From contig NZ_JACYIZ010000003.1 in NCBI RefSeq assembly GCF_015352975.1, positions 248,001 through 312,000 on the forward strand: a stretch of DNA of 64,000 bases. Direction: 5' to 3'. A program made the translations under genes and the position numbers. The notes below the pieces were generated by a model. The model searched no databases. It was given only the letters and a program-made list of their open reading frames with translations, and was not told where the DNA came from. Below, piece by piece: positions 33,365 to 42,456 of the stretch. The DNA is from Aestuariimicrobium ganziense (GTDB lineage Bacteria; Actinomycetota; Actinomycetes; Propionibacteriales; Propionibacteriaceae). Each line of letters starts with the position of its first letter. The stretch's first letter is position 1.

Positions 33365-34615
33365 ATGAGCGATGTCACGATCCGACCCATCCAGGAACCG
33401 GAGTTCTCGGCCTGGGCACGCACGATCGCCGACGCCCAGGGCCGCGACCACGTGCCGGGTGCGGTCGATCGCGCCCGCCGGATGCTCTCCCTCGACCGCA
33501 GTCTGGGTGCCTTCGACCGCGGAGTACCGGTCGGTGGGGCCGCGCTGAGCCCGCGCGAGATGACCCTGCCCGGTGGGGTGCGCGAGGACGTCGCTGCGGT
33601 GCAGTGGACCGGGGTCGCGCCCACCCACCGCCGCCGTGGGATCTTCACCGCGCTGATGCGCCAGCAACTGTCGGACCTCTACGAGTACCGCCGCGAACCG
33701 ATCACCGTGCTGACCACGCGTCACGGCGCCAACCCGGCGCGGTTCGGCTACGGGGTGGCCAGTCAGGTGCTGGTGATGCACGGCGACATCCGCGAGGTGA
33801 CCTTCCGTGCCGACGTGAAGCTCAACGGCGGACGGGTCGTCCTGCTCGAGGAGGAACACGCCCGTCCGCTGCTCGAGAGCATCCATCAGCGCGCGCGCAG
33901 CATGAATGTCGGCTGGGTCGAGCGTGAGGCCAAGCACTGGGACGCGCTGCTGGACGACGTGCGCACCGGCAGTGGCGCCTTCACCGCGGGACGGATCGTC
34001 GTCCACCTCGACAGCGAGGACAACCCGCTGGGCTACGCGATCTTCCGCTACGAGGTGCGTCACGACGACGTCAGCCGCGACGTCACCCGACTGCACGTGG
34101 TCGAGGTGGTCGCGGTGCGCCGCCAGGCCCACACCACGCTGTGGCGCTTCCTGCTCGACCTCGACGGTGCCCGCCAGTTGCGCGCCGAAGGAGCCCTGGA
34201 CGAGCCGCTGCAACTGATGCTCGCCGATCCCTCGGCGCTGACCTGGTCGGTGGCCGACCGGCTGTCGGTGCGGCTGGTCGACGTCGCCCGCGCGCTGGCA
34301 GTGCGTCGCTACTCGTCCCCGGTCGACGTGGTGATCGAGGTGCGTGACCCGTTCTGCGAGTGGAACGAGGGACGCTTCCGGCTGCAGGGCGACCAGCACG
34401 GCGCCGACTGTGCCCGCGCCACTGCGCCTGCCGACCTGGTCTGCTCGGTCGCCGACCTGGCTGCGGCCTACCTGGGCGGCACCTCGCTGATGTCACTAGC
34501 GCTGGCCGGACGAGTCGAGGCCCGCAGCACTGGGGCGCTGCAGAACTGTTCGGTCGCGTTCAAGGGGTTCCGCGAGCCGAGTTGTCCTGCTTCACAGCAC
34601 TGGCCGATGTACTGA
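33365..34615 (+). CDS. Eis-like GNAT N-acetyltransferase
   Basis: 416 residues from the ATG at 33365. Three-part structure as in Eis: N-terminal GNAT domain with the acetyl-CoA loop VAPTHRRRGIFTALM, a second GNAT-like domain from about 150, and a C-terminal sterol-carrier-like domain (about 300-410) ending with a free carboxylate tail WPMY. Eis proteins acetylate aminoglycosides at several amines, and lysines of some proteins; here the substrate is unknown. Neighbouring genes give no clue. Confidence 0.85.
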   Translation: MSDVTIRPIQEPEFSAWARTIADAQGRDHVPGAVDRARRMLSLDRSLGAFDRGVPVGGAALSPREMTLPGGVREDVAAVQWTGVAPTHRRRGIFTALMRQQLSDLYEYRREPITVLTTRHGANPARFGYGVASQVLVMHGDIREVTFRADVKLNGGRVVLLEEEHARPLLESIHQRARSMNVGWVEREAKHWDALLDDVRTGSGAFTAGRIVVHLDSEDNPLGYAIFRYEVRHDDVSRDVTRLHVVEVVAVRRQAHTTLWRFLLDLDGARQLRAEGALDEPLQLMLADPSALTWSVADRLSVRLVDVARALAVRRYSSPVDVVIEVRDPFCEWNEGRFRLQGDQHGADCARATAPADLVCSVADLAAAYLGGTSLMSLALAGRVEARSTGALQNCSVAFKGFREPSCPASQHWPMY

Positions 34616-34645
34616 GTGGCCGAGTCGGTCCCGAGCCTCAGTACA
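34608..34645. terminator. Bidirectional hairpin that contains both stop codons
   Basis: TGTACTGAG (34608-34616) and CTCAGTACA (34637-34645) are perfect 9-bp inverted copies. The plus-strand stop TGA of the Eis-like gene (34613-34615) lies in the left arm and the stop of the RIO kinase gene (34638-34640) in the right arm, so both proteins end in Tyr from the same TAC-TGA. Confidence 0.6.
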
Positions 34646-35546
34646 GGTGGCTGCAGGCCTCGGCGAACAACTCGTCTGGGTCGCAGGCGTGGCCCTTGGC
34701 GGCGAACCAGCGGCAGACCACGCTGATGTCGCGCTGCAGCAGGGTCATACCCTCGGAGTTGGCGATCACGTCGACCACCTGTGGCCAGTCGATCACCACC
34801 AGTTCGCTGCGACCGTGGGCGGTGGGCCTCACCAGGATGTTGTAGGGCGACAGGTCGGCGTGGGCCAGACCCAGGCGGGCCAACTGCACCACGACGGTGT
34901 GGAACTGTTCGAACCATTCCGACAGCTCGTCCGCGGTCGGATCGGTCTGCACCAGACGCGGTGCGGCGGCACCGTCACCGGCGTCGATGAACTCCATCAG
35001 GATCTCGTGGTGGTCGCGGCTGACCGGGTAGGGCACGGTCACCCCGGCATTCCACAACCTGACCAGGGTCGTCCACTCGGTGTCGGCCCACTGGCCGGCG
35101 GCCACGGCTCGTCCGTGCCGGGTGCGGTTGGCGATCGCACGACGATCGCGGCTCTTCGGAGCGGTCCTGGCCTGGGTGTAGCCGGAGGTGTTGTGGAACA
35201 GGGTGTGCTCGGCCCCGCGGTAGCGCTTGGCGACCAGCATGCATGAGGTCTCGGGCCCGGTGCGCACGAGCAGGTGGGCGTCGGCCTCCTTGCCGGTCTT
35301 CAGCACACCGAGTTCGGTGTCGTGGGCATCACCGCTGGTCACCACCCAGTCGGGGTGGGGTTCGGGGCCGCGTTGCAGGCCCGGGTGGTCCCAGGTCGTC
35401 CAGCGGTCGCCCCCGGGAGGCGGGGGAGTGGTGACGTCCCAGTCGGTATGGACGGCCGCGGTACGGACGTGGGTGGTGAAGGCGTCGGAGTCCGGTGACC
35501 AGTCGTGGTCGGGGTTGTCGGACCAGATGTCAAAGCGACGAGGCAA
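34638..35546 (-). CDS. RIO-type serine protein kinase
   Basis: 302 residues. RIO1-family hallmarks: ELGVLKTGKEADAHL for the ATP loop (with Lys in VAKRYRG as the phosphate-binding lysine), HADLSPYNIL as catalytic loop (D-x-x-x-x-N) and VIDWPQVVD as the metal-binding loop. In archaea and eukaryotes RIO kinases act in ribosome maturation; in bacteria the role is unknown. The start is a TTG at 35546 with GGAG 6 nt upstream; there is no good ATG in the first 80 codons. It converges with the Eis-like gene. Confidence 0.85.
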   Translation of the reverse strand: MPRRFDIWSDNPDHDWSPDSDAFTTHVRTAAVHTDWDVTTPPPPGGDRWTTWDHPGLQRGPEPHPDWVVTSGDAHDTELGVLKTGKEADAHLLVRTGPETSCMLVAKRYRGAEHTLFHNTSGYTQARTAPKSRDRRAIANRTRHGRAVAAGQWADTEWTTLVRLWNAGVTVPYPVSRDHHEILMEFIDAGDGAAAPRLVQTDPTADELSEWFEQFHTVVVQLARLGLAHADLSPYNILVRPTAHGRSELVVIDWPQVVDVIANSEGMTLLQRDISVVCRWFAAKGHACDPDELFAEACSHLY

Positions 35547-35657
35547 GAGTGCTCCAGGAGGTCGAGGGGCATGCAGGGATGCACAGGTTCATGGTTCGAC
35601 CTCCTTTCAGCGAGCGGTACAGCTGGCAGCCTAGTGCGAGGCTGCGTCGCGATGCGA

Positions 35658-35717
35658 GCGAATTGAGCTGTGGCGAATTGAGCTGTGGCGAGTTGTACTG
35701 CGGCGAGTTGTGCTGCG
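35658..35717. repeat. Four 15-bp tandem repeats after the GntR gene
   Basis: Units GCGAATTGAGCTGTG (35658 and 35673, identical), GCGAGTTGTACTGCG (35688) and GCGAGTTGTGCTGCG (35703). They begin 3 bp after the GntR stop (35720-35722 on the minus strand). Length in multiples of 15 suggests slippage; the two identical units are the younger. Confidence 0.7.
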
Positions 35718-35719
35718 GC

Positions 35720-36556
35720 TCACCACTGCTGTCCGTACGAGCCGCCGACCAGCAGGAAGCGCTTCCCGTTGGTCAGGTGCTCGACGACCCGACGGGTGGC
35801 CAACTCACTGTCACCGGCGACGACGGCCTCGAGGATCGCTCGATGCTCCTGCAGCGAGATCGTCGGCACGTTCGGGTCGCGGTTGCCGATCGTGCGGGCC
35901 ACCCGGTGCAGCCGGTCTCGCTGGTAGCGCATCACGCGCACGATCTCGTTGTTGCCGGCGCAGGCGGCCAGCGCCACGTGGAAGTCGGCGTCGCTGTGGG
36001 TGAACCCGGCCAGGTCGAGCTCCTCGACCATCTCGGCCTGTTCGTCGAGGATCTGCTGCAGCCTGGCCTGGTCGTCCTCGGGAAGTTGGCCGGCGAGCTG
36101 GTTCACCACGAAGGTCTCCAGGGCGATCCGGATGTCGTAGTGGTCGGCGACCTCACGTGGTGACAGGTCGGTGACCACCACCCCGCGCTGGGCGGCGATG
36201 GTGACCAGGCCCTGTTCCTCGAGTCGCTCGAAGGCCGCGCGGATCGGGGTCTTGCTCATGCCGAGGGCGCGGGTCAGCTCGCGCTCGGTCAGGAATCGTC
36301 CCGGTGGATAGTGCCCTTCGAGGATCTGGTGCTTGATGTAGTCGTGGGCCTGGTCCTTGAGCAGGGCTCGGCCCGACGCAGGGGCCGCCTCGCGATGGGG
36401 CTCACTGTGAACTCCCGGACCAGTGGCCGACACAAGATCGGGGAGCACTGCGGGGTCAGGGACTCCCACGGCCTGCGAGTCTCTCATGGTGGTGCTGACA
36501 ACCTCTCGTGGATCATCCGGACGGCGGTCGAGGGGGTCGGACGTCGTGCGGATCAT
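35720..36556 (-). CDS. GntR family regulator, FCD (FadR-type) subfamily
   Basis: 278 residues. The winged helix lies at about 65-130: ALLKDQAHDYIKHQILEG, TERELTRALGMSKTPIRAAF, LVTIAAQRGVVVTDLS. The FCD ligand domain follows (about 140-270) with metal-binding His in DADFHVALAACAGN and QEHRAILEAVV. ATG 36556 is chosen for GGGAG 7 nt upstream; ATG 36622 and 36487 are alternatives. It diverges from the hydrolase operon at 36749 with the TGAGATCTCA operator between, so it probably controls that operon, itself and the importer at 40636-43845. The ligand is probably a sugar acid or oligosaccharide breakdown product. Confidence 0.85.
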   Translation of the reverse strand: MIRTTSDPLDRRPDDPREVVSTTMRDSQAVGVPDPAVLPDLVSATGPGVHSEPHREAAPASGRALLKDQAHDYIKHQILEGHYPPGRFLTERELTRALGMSKTPIRAAFERLEEQGLVTIAAQRGVVVTDLSPREVADHYDIRIALETFVVNQLAGQLPEDDQARLQQILDEQAEMVEELDLAGFTHSDADFHVALAACAGNNEIVRVMRYQRDRLHRVARTIGNRDPNVPTISLQEHRAILEAVVAGDSELATRRVVEHLTNGKRFLLVGGSYGQQW

Positions 36557-36624
36557 TGCTGCGCTCCCATCCTCACATCGGCAGCTGTACGGGGTCCAGT
36601 GGTCAGGACAGGATTGAGACACAG

Positions 36625-36658
36625 CTGAGATCTAGACCCGAGCACTCTGAGATCTCAG
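36625..36658. promoter_or_regulatory. GntR-type operator pair upstream of the hydrolase operon
   Basis: CTGAGATCTCAG (36647-36658) is a perfect 12-bp palindrome; a second, imperfect copy CTGAGATCTAG starts at 36625, 22 bp away, so about two helical turns. It lies between the divergent GntR gene and the hydrolase gene. The same decamer TGAGATCTCA occurs at 43891-43900 before the importer. Confidence 0.7.
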
Positions 36659-36748
36659 TTGTACCTCAACCCGGTGCAACTGGACTTCAGCTTGTTACAG
36701 TGCCGCTGGAAGTAACCCCCTACCCATTCCCCACAGCAAGGACGCATC

Positions 36749-39301
36749 GTGGACAGGACGCGGTTGTTTCGCCGTTTGACGGCACTGACAGGATCCCTTT
36801 CACTCTCGGTCACCCTCATGGTCGGGCTGGTTCCCAACTCAGCCCAGGCCGACGACGTCGTCGTCGACCGCTACGGGCAGGTCGCCTCGGTGACCTGGCC
36901 CAACAAGGTGACCAGCGACCAGCAGCTGCGCGGCGACGTCGCCGCCGACGCTGCCTACTACGGCAAGATCAAGCCGCCGAAGACCGACGCCTACGGCGGC
37001 AACCCCGGCTCGGGCAAGAAGCTCGGGCTGACCGCCACCGGATGGTTCCACGTCGAGAACCACGACGGACGCAGCGTGCTCGTCGACCCGGCCGGCAACG
37101 AGTTCTTCTCACTCGGCATGAACGTGTTCTGCTCGGTCGGCGACACCTACACCAAGGTGGCCGGACGGGAGTCGATCTACGAGTGGCTGCCTGACGGCAG
37201 CGATCCGAAGTTCGATGCCGGCTGGCGCACCAGCGACAAGGAGGACTACTCCTTCTACATCGCCAACCAGGTGCGCAAGTACGGCTCGTGGGACGAGTCG
37301 GCCTACTGCGACCGTGAGGTGCAGCGCGCCAAGAAGCTCGGCTTCAACTCCGTCGGCGGCTGGTCGAACCTCGACCTCGTGCGCCAGCACGACATGCCCT
37401 ATGTCGCCCACATCGACTCCATGCCGTTCTACGAGATCGGGTGGAGCGGGCTGTACGACATCTACCGCCCCGGGCTGCAGGCCGAGATCGACGCCGCCGT
37501 CGCCGGCCAGGTCTCTGAGTTCAAGGACGACAAGAACCTGATCGGCTACATGTTCTTCAACGAGATCATGTGGTCGCGCCTGCGCACCGCGGTCAGTGAG
37601 CAGCCCGCCAGCGAGGTGGCCTCGAAGGGTGCCCTGGTCGACCTGCTCGAGAAGCGCCACAACGGCGACATCACCTCGTTCAACAAGGCCTGGGACATGG
37701 ACGTCGCCTCGTTCGAGGCACTGCGTGAACTGTCGTTCACCCCCAAGACCGACGCGGCCGTGGTCGACATGAACGCCTTCACCGCCGAGTACCTCGACCT
37801 GTTCTACAAGACCTTCAGCAGCGCGATTCGCAAGGCTGACCCTAACCACATGGTGATCGGCGACCGCTGGTACACCAAGGTGATGGTCGACGACACCCTG
37901 CGCGCCCAGTTGGCGACCGCGGCCGGCAAGCACCTGGACGCGCTCACCTACAACTACTACGCCTGGGACCTCGACCTGGAGATGCTGGGCGAGATCTACC
38001 GGCTGTCGGGCAACAAGCCGATGTTCCTCAGCGAGTTCCATTACGGCGAACCGAGCCACGGGCTGACCTTCGCCATCAAGATGGCCGCCGACGAGCTGCA
38101 GAAGGGCCTGCTCTACCGCAACTACGTCGAGAAGGCTGCCGCCAGCGGCATGGTCGTGGGCACCCACTGGTTCGAGGCCCATGACCAGGCAGCCACCGGC
38201 CGCTGGTTCCAGGGCTTTGACGGCGAGGCCGGTGGCATCGGCCTGACCGACGTCACCGATCGTCCGTACAAGGTGTTCCAGGCCGAGGTGATCAAGGCCA
38301 ACCACGCCATCTACCGACTGACCAACGGCAAGCAGAAGCCCTACCAGTACGCCTTCGGTCCCGACCAGATCGAGCGCGACTCGAACAACATCACCCAGGT
38401 GCCGGTGGCCACCACCGCACCGGTGATCGACGGCACCCTCGATGCCAACTGGCCTGACGGTCCGACGCTGAGCCTGGGTGCCAACAACCTCACCGACGGT
38501 GTGGCGCTGGAGGGGGTGTCGGCAGACTTCCGGCTCGCCTGGGACCAGACCAACCTCTACGTGCACGCCACCGTCACCGATCCCACCCCGATGCTGAACC
38601 GCTACCACGGCTTCGACATCTGGAACGGTGACGCGGTCGAGATCTTCGTCGGCCCCGACAACGTCGACCAGGGCGGCGGCATCCAGGTCAATGACTCGCA
38701 GATCATCATCAGCGGTCAGCCCCAGGATGCCAACGGCACGGCCGAGTACTACTGGTACAACAGCCGCACCGACCAACCGGCGATCACCGCGGTGGTCAAG
38801 CCTGCCCCGGGCGGCTGGACGATGGAGGCGGCGATCCCGCTGAGCGCGCTCAACATCGACGGGGTCAACCCGCCGCAGCAGTTGCGCTTCGACATCGGCT
38901 TCGACGACGGCAACGGCGCCCAGCGCCAGCGCCAGTTCCTGTGGAACGGCGTCGAGAGCAACGCCGCCAACCGTGAGAAGTGGGGACGAGCCTGGCTGGT
39001 CGAGACCGTCGCGGCCGAGCCGCCCGGTCAGCCCGGACCGTCGAACCCCACCGCCACGGTGAGCGCCAAGGTCGCCGCGCCGGGTGAGTACCTGACCGTG
39101 TCGGCCACGGGGCTCAACCCGGGTGAGAAGCTCGCGGTCACCTTCGACGGGCTGCGGATCGGCACCCTGGTCGGTGCCGCCGACGGCTCGGCGAGCGACA
39201 TCGTCCGCGTTCCGAGCAATGTCCGACCCGGCCAGCACACCGTCCAGGTGCTCAAGGGAACCGACGTGGTGCTCTCGACGAAGGTGAGGGTGACGAAGTG
39301 A
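36749..39301 (+). CDS. Secreted agarase-like glycoside hydrolase with CBM9-like domain
   Basis: 850 residues. Sec-type signal peptide (about 1-34, cleavage near NSAQA-DD). The catalytic clan-A barrel opens with GWFHVENHDGRSVLVDPAGN, as in GH50/GH86-type agarases; acid/base Glu272 (MFFNEIMW) and nucleophile Glu429 (FLSEFHYGE). A CBM9-like carbohydrate-binding domain follows (about 555-750; APVIDGTLDANW, WNGDAVEIFVGPDN), then an Ig-like domain (about 765-850). GTG start with AAGGA. It should attack a polysaccharide outside the cell; agarose-type substrates are the family's usual ones, but actinobacterial relatives may act on other galactans. First gene of a two-gene operon. Confidence 0.75.
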   Translation: MDRTRLFRRLTALTGSLSLSVTLMVGLVPNSAQADDVVVDRYGQVASVTWPNKVTSDQQLRGDVAADAAYYGKIKPPKTDAYGGNPGSGKKLGLTATGWFHVENHDGRSVLVDPAGNEFFSLGMNVFCSVGDTYTKVAGRESIYEWLPDGSDPKFDAGWRTSDKEDYSFYIANQVRKYGSWDESAYCDREVQRAKKLGFNSVGGWSNLDLVRQHDMPYVAHIDSMPFYEIGWSGLYDIYRPGLQAEIDAAVAGQVSEFKDDKNLIGYMFFNEIMWSRLRTAVSEQPASEVASKGALVDLLEKRHNGDITSFNKAWDMDVASFEALRELSFTPKTDAAVVDMNAFTAEYLDLFYKTFSSAIRKADPNHMVIGDRWYTKVMVDDTLRAQLATAAGKHLDALTYNYYAWDLDLEMLGEIYRLSGNKPMFLSEFHYGEPSHGLTFAIKMAADELQKGLLYRNYVEKAAASGMVVGTHWFEAHDQAATGRWFQGFDGEAGGIGLTDVTDRPYKVFQAEVIKANHAIYRLTNGKQKPYQYAFGPDQIERDSNNITQVPVATTAPVIDGTLDANWPDGPTLSLGANNLTDGVALEGVSADFRLAWDQTNLYVHATVTDPTPMLNRYHGFDIWNGDAVEIFVGPDNVDQGGGIQVNDSQIIISGQPQDANGTAEYYWYNSRTDQPAITAVVKPAPGGWTMEAAIPLSALNIDGVNPPQQLRFDIGFDDGNGAQRQRQFLWNGVESNAANREKWGRAWLVETVAAEPPGQPGPSNPTATVSAKVAAPGEYLTVSATGLNPGEKLAVTFDGLRIGTLVGAADGSASDIVRVPSNVRPGQHTVQVLKGTDVVLSTKVRVTK

Positions 39302-40575
39302 GCCAGGCCGTTCGGCCGTCACGCTGGAGCGTGGCGGCCGGCGGCGACCACCTGCTGCGTGACGGCCAGGACGACTTCGTCCTGGCCGACACGCTGTGGA
39401 TGTCGCTGCACCGCACCACACCCGACCAGATGCGCGCCCTGGCGGCCCAGCGGGCCGCGCAGGGCTTCACCTGCCTGATGCTCAGCGTGCTGCCGCTGGA
39501 ACACGACCGGTCCGGCGACGACACCACCGCCATCGTCGGCGAGGTGGGTCAGCGTCGACTCGACCCGGCGTGGGTCGAGCAGGCCGAGCACCTGTTGCAG
39601 ATCGTCGTCGACGCCGGGCTCACCCCGATGATCATGATCCAGTGGGTGACCTGGGTGCCCGACACCTGGGCCAGTCGCCAGTCCGAGGTCGTCCCCTTCA
39701 CCGACGAGGAGTCGCTCGCCCTGGTCGACACCGTGGCGGGCTGGGGCGAGCGCTTCGGCGTGCTCTGGTCGCTGTCGGGTGACGACACCTTCACCAGCCC
39801 CGCCAGCATCGAGCGCTACCAGTTGCTCTCGGAACGGCTCCGGCAACACCGCCCCGACGACCTGGTCACGCTGCACACCGGCGGCTGGGTCAACCTGCCG
39901 GCGCCCCTGGTCGACCTGGTCGACTTCTTCGGCTTCCAGTCCGGCCACGACGACGCCAACTGGGACGAGAACCCCACCGCCTGGAACCGCTACCTCGCGG
40001 TGGTCGGCCCGGGCAGGCCACGGATGAACCTCGAGCCGCCCTACGAGGGGCACGGCTACGGCGGTGGACGAGGTCGCTACACCCCGGTGATGGTGCGCAC
40101 CGCCTCGTGGCGCTCGATCCTGTCCGGCGCCGGGGCCGGGCTGGCATACGGCGCCCATGGGCTGTGGTCGTGGCACCACGCCGGCGAACCGTTCAGCAGC
40201 GAGGGCTGGTCGGGCATCCCCTTCGACGCCCAGGTCGCGACCACCTTCCCCGGGGCTGATGACGTCGCCCACCTGCGCCGACTGGTGATCGATCACCAGA
40301 TGTGGCAGTTGCTCGATCGTTCCGACCTGGTGGCGCGTGACCGCTCCGGCATCCGGGTCGGGGCGACCGCCGACCTGTCGCTGGTGATCGTCCACGCCCC
40401 CGAGCCGTTCCGGTTCGAGATCCAACTCGATGCCGCCGACTACGACCTGGCCAGTCACGACCTGGCCTCGCGCCAGCCGTGCACGGTGGCACGCGACGTC
40501 ACCGACGAGGGACGCCTGCTGGTCGCCCAGCCGGATCGTCCGGTCGACGTGGTGCACGTGCTCACCCGCCGCTGA
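39298..40575 (+). CDS. DUF4038 glycoside hydrolase (GH140-like), intracellular
   Basis: 425 residues, no signal peptide. The N terminus (GDHLLRDGQDDFVLADTLW) is the usual start of DUF4038 proteins. Candidate catalytic acids are Asp162/Asp163 (LWSLSGDDTF) and Glu246/Glu250 (NLEPPYEGHG), which match the positions known for GH140 apiosidases. A small C-terminal beta domain (about 345-425) ends it. GTG start overlaps the upstream stop by 4 nt. It probably works on oligosaccharides brought in by the importer encoded opposite. Substrate specificity (apiose or other) is inference. Confidence 0.78.
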   Translation: MSQAVRPSRWSVAAGGDHLLRDGQDDFVLADTLWMSLHRTTPDQMRALAAQRAAQGFTCLMLSVLPLEHDRSGDDTTAIVGEVGQRRLDPAWVEQAEHLLQIVVDAGLTPMIMIQWVTWVPDTWASRQSEVVPFTDEESLALVDTVAGWGERFGVLWSLSGDDTFTSPASIERYQLLSERLRQHRPDDLVTLHTGGWVNLPAPLVDLVDFFGFQSGHDDANWDENPTAWNRYLAVVGPGRPRMNLEPPYEGHGYGGGRGRYTPVMVRTASWRSILSGAGAGLAYGAHGLWSWHHAGEPFSSEGWSGIPFDAQVATTFPGADDVAHLRRLVIDHQMWQLLDRSDLVARDRSGIRVGATADLSLVIVHAPEPFRFEIQLDAADYDLASHDLASRQPCTVARDVTDEGRLLVAQPDRPVDVVHVLTRR

Positions 40576-40588
40576 GGTCCCCACACGA

Positions 40589-40624
40589 CGAGGCGCCCGC
40601 CCCCAGCAGGGGACGGGCGCCTCG
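40589..40624. terminator. Bidirectional hairpin between hydrolase and importer operons
   Basis: CGAGGCGCCCG (40589-40599) and CGGGCGCCTCG (40614-40624) form a perfect 11-bp stem, extended inside by CCCC/GGGG. It separates the converging operons. On the plus strand ACGTTGCTGTG follows. Confidence 0.7.
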
Positions 40625-40635
40625 ACGTTGCTGTG

Positions 40636-41463
40636 CTACTTGACGCCGCTGGTGGCGAAACCTTGGACGAAGTAGCGCTGCAGGGCGATGAACAGGACGA
40701 TCACTGGTGCAGCGAACATGAACGCTCCGGCCGCGATCAGCGGCGGGATCGGTCGTCCCATCGGGTCGATGTACTGGGTCGCGGGGGCCACCGCCAAGGT
40801 GGTGGTCTCGCGGCTCAGCAGCAGCAACGGGGTGAAGAAGTCGCCCCAGGCCCAGACGAATCCGAGCAGGAACACCGCGGCCATGATCGGCTTCGACAGC
40901 GGAAGGTAGATCCGCCACCAGATCTGGAAGTAGTTGCAGCCGTCGACGATGGCTGCCTCCTCCAGCTCCTCAGGCAGGGTCAGGTAGTTCTGGCGGAACA
41001 GGAAGATGTTGAACGCCGAACCAGCCAGGCCCCACAGCACCCAGGGCACGTAGGTGTCGGTCAGGCCGATCTTGGAGAACATGATGTACAGCGGGATCGT
41101 GGTCACGATCGCCGGCAACATCATCGTCCCCAGCAGGATGCCGAACAGCACCTTCTTGCCCGGGCCACGCAACTTGGCGAAGCCGAAGGCGATGTAGGAA
41201 CTGGACAACGTGCCCAGCACCGCCGAGATCAGGGCGATGATCGTGGAGTTGCGGGCATACCCCAGGAAGTCGATCGCGGTCAGCGCTTCGGTGAAGTTCT
41301 GCCACTGCGGCACCGAGGGCCACCAGACCGTGGGGAATGCCGCCGACTCCTCGCGGGTCTTGATCGCGATCCCGAACAGCCACACGATCGGGAACAGGAA
41401 GGCCAGGCAGACCAACCAGAGCAGGATGCGGTTGACCCACAGGGAGGTCTTGGAGCGTCTCAT
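40636..41463 (-). CDS. Sugar ABC transporter permease (MalG type)
   Basis: 275 residues from the ATG at 41463, which overlaps the upstream stop as ATGA. Six spans; the EAA loop reads EAAIVDGCNYFQIWWRIYLP, followed by LSKPIMAAVFLLGFVWAWGDF. It forms the importer channel with the gene at 41460. The conserved C-terminal RYFVQGFATSGVK is the standard end of this family. No ATPase gene is in the operon. Confidence 0.92.
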   Translation of the reverse strand: MRRSKTSLWVNRILLWLVCLAFLFPIVWLFGIAIKTREESAAFPTVWWPSVPQWQNFTEALTAIDFLGYARNSTIIALISAVLGTLSSSYIAFGFAKLRGPGKKVLFGILLGTMMLPAIVTTIPLYIMFSKIGLTDTYVPWVLWGLAGSAFNIFLFRQNYLTLPEELEEAAIVDGCNYFQIWWRIYLPLSKPIMAAVFLLGFVWAWGDFFTPLLLLSRETTTLAVAPATQYIDPMGRPIPPLIAAGAFMFAAPVIVLFIALQRYFVQGFATSGVK

Positions 41464-42452
41464 TGCCGGTCTCCCGTCGCGTAGTAGACGAAGCGGCGGC
41501 TCGACAGGAACACCGCAGCGGTGAACAGCACGATGACGATGAACAACAGCCACAGCATTGCTGAGGCGTAGCCCATGTCAGCCTGCGCGAAGTAGGTCTG
41601 GTAGACGTACAACATGTAGACCCGCATGCCGCTGGGCACACCGGTCACCGAGGCCGCGCTCATCTGGTCGTTGCCGATGATCAACACCGGGACGAACATC
41701 TGGATCGCCCCGATCACGCCGGTGATCACCTGGAACAGCACCAGCGGCGAGATCATCGGCAGGGTGATCCGGAAGAAGCGCTGGATCGCACCGGCGCCGT
41801 CGATGGCGGCAGCCTCGTGCAGTTCCAGGGGCACACCCTGCAGCGCGGCCAGCGAGATCACCATCGATCCGCCGATGCCCCACATCATGTAGGCGAACAG
41901 CACCCAGAAGGCGTCGTTGCCGGTCAACCACGGCACGACGTCCATGCCGAGTGCCGACAGGATGCCGTTGACCGGGCCCACGTCCTGGTCGAAGACCATC
42001 CGGAAGGCCATCGCGCCGGCGGTCACCGGCAGCACGGCCGGAAGGTAGAGGATCGCGCGGTAGGTCGAGCGCTCCCGCAGGGGAGCATTCACCAGCAGCG
42101 CCATCATCAGGCCGAACGAGATGGTCAGTGGCACCACGACGAACATCAGTAGCAGCGTGATGACCATCGCCTGTCGCAGGTCGACGTCCTCCAACGCGCG
42201 GGCGTAGTTGTCGAAGCCGACGTAGGAGGTCGAGGGCGAGATGCCGTCATAGTTGGTGAACGACATCCAGAGCGCGAAGCCCATGGGGAAGGCCGTGAGC
42301 AGGATGAGACCCAACACCCACGGCCCCACGAAGGCGTAGAAGGTGGACGCCTGGTAGCGCTTCCAGCCACGAGGCGGGCCCGCGGCCCCCTGGGAAGGGG
42401 GGCCGGGGTCCGCCACGGTGGTGTCAGCGCGCGTCGTCGATGCGCTGCTCAT
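41460..42452 (-). CDS. Sugar ABC transporter permease (MalF type)
   Basis: 330 residues: a 35-residue cytoplasmic N terminus, then six spans. EAA loop near residue 220: EAAAIDGAGAIQRFFRITLP. Partner of the 40636 permease. It starts 4 nt after the binding-protein stop at 42457, so the three genes form one operon in the order binding protein, MalF, MalG. The start of the N terminus is rich in Ser/Thr and Pro and is not conserved. Confidence 0.92.
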   Translation of the reverse strand: MSSASTTRADTTVADPGPPSQGAAGPPRGWKRYQASTFYAFVGPWVLGLILLTAFPMGFALWMSFTNYDGISPSTSYVGFDNYARALEDVDLRQAMVITLLLMFVVVPLTISFGLMMALLVNAPLRERSTYRAILYLPAVLPVTAGAMAFRMVFDQDVGPVNGILSALGMDVVPWLTGNDAFWVLFAYMMWGIGGSMVISLAALQGVPLELHEAAAIDGAGAIQRFFRITLPMISPLVLFQVITGVIGAIQMFVPVLIIGNDQMSAASVTGVPSGMRVYMLYVYQTYFAQADMGYASAMLWLLFIVIVLFTAAVFLSSRRFVYYATGDRQ

Positions 42453-42456
42453 GGTC

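Noticed and set aside
35495-36163. Plus-strand frame with ELSCG pentapeptide repeats
   Set aside because: It runs opposite the GntR gene and the 15-bp repeats; the peptide repeat is only the translation of those. No ribosome site.
37109-39421. 770-residue open frame on the minus strand opposite the agarase-like gene
   Set aside because: Same artefact of high third-position GC; the plus-strand gene has a signal peptide, catalytic Glu residues and a CBM9-like domain.
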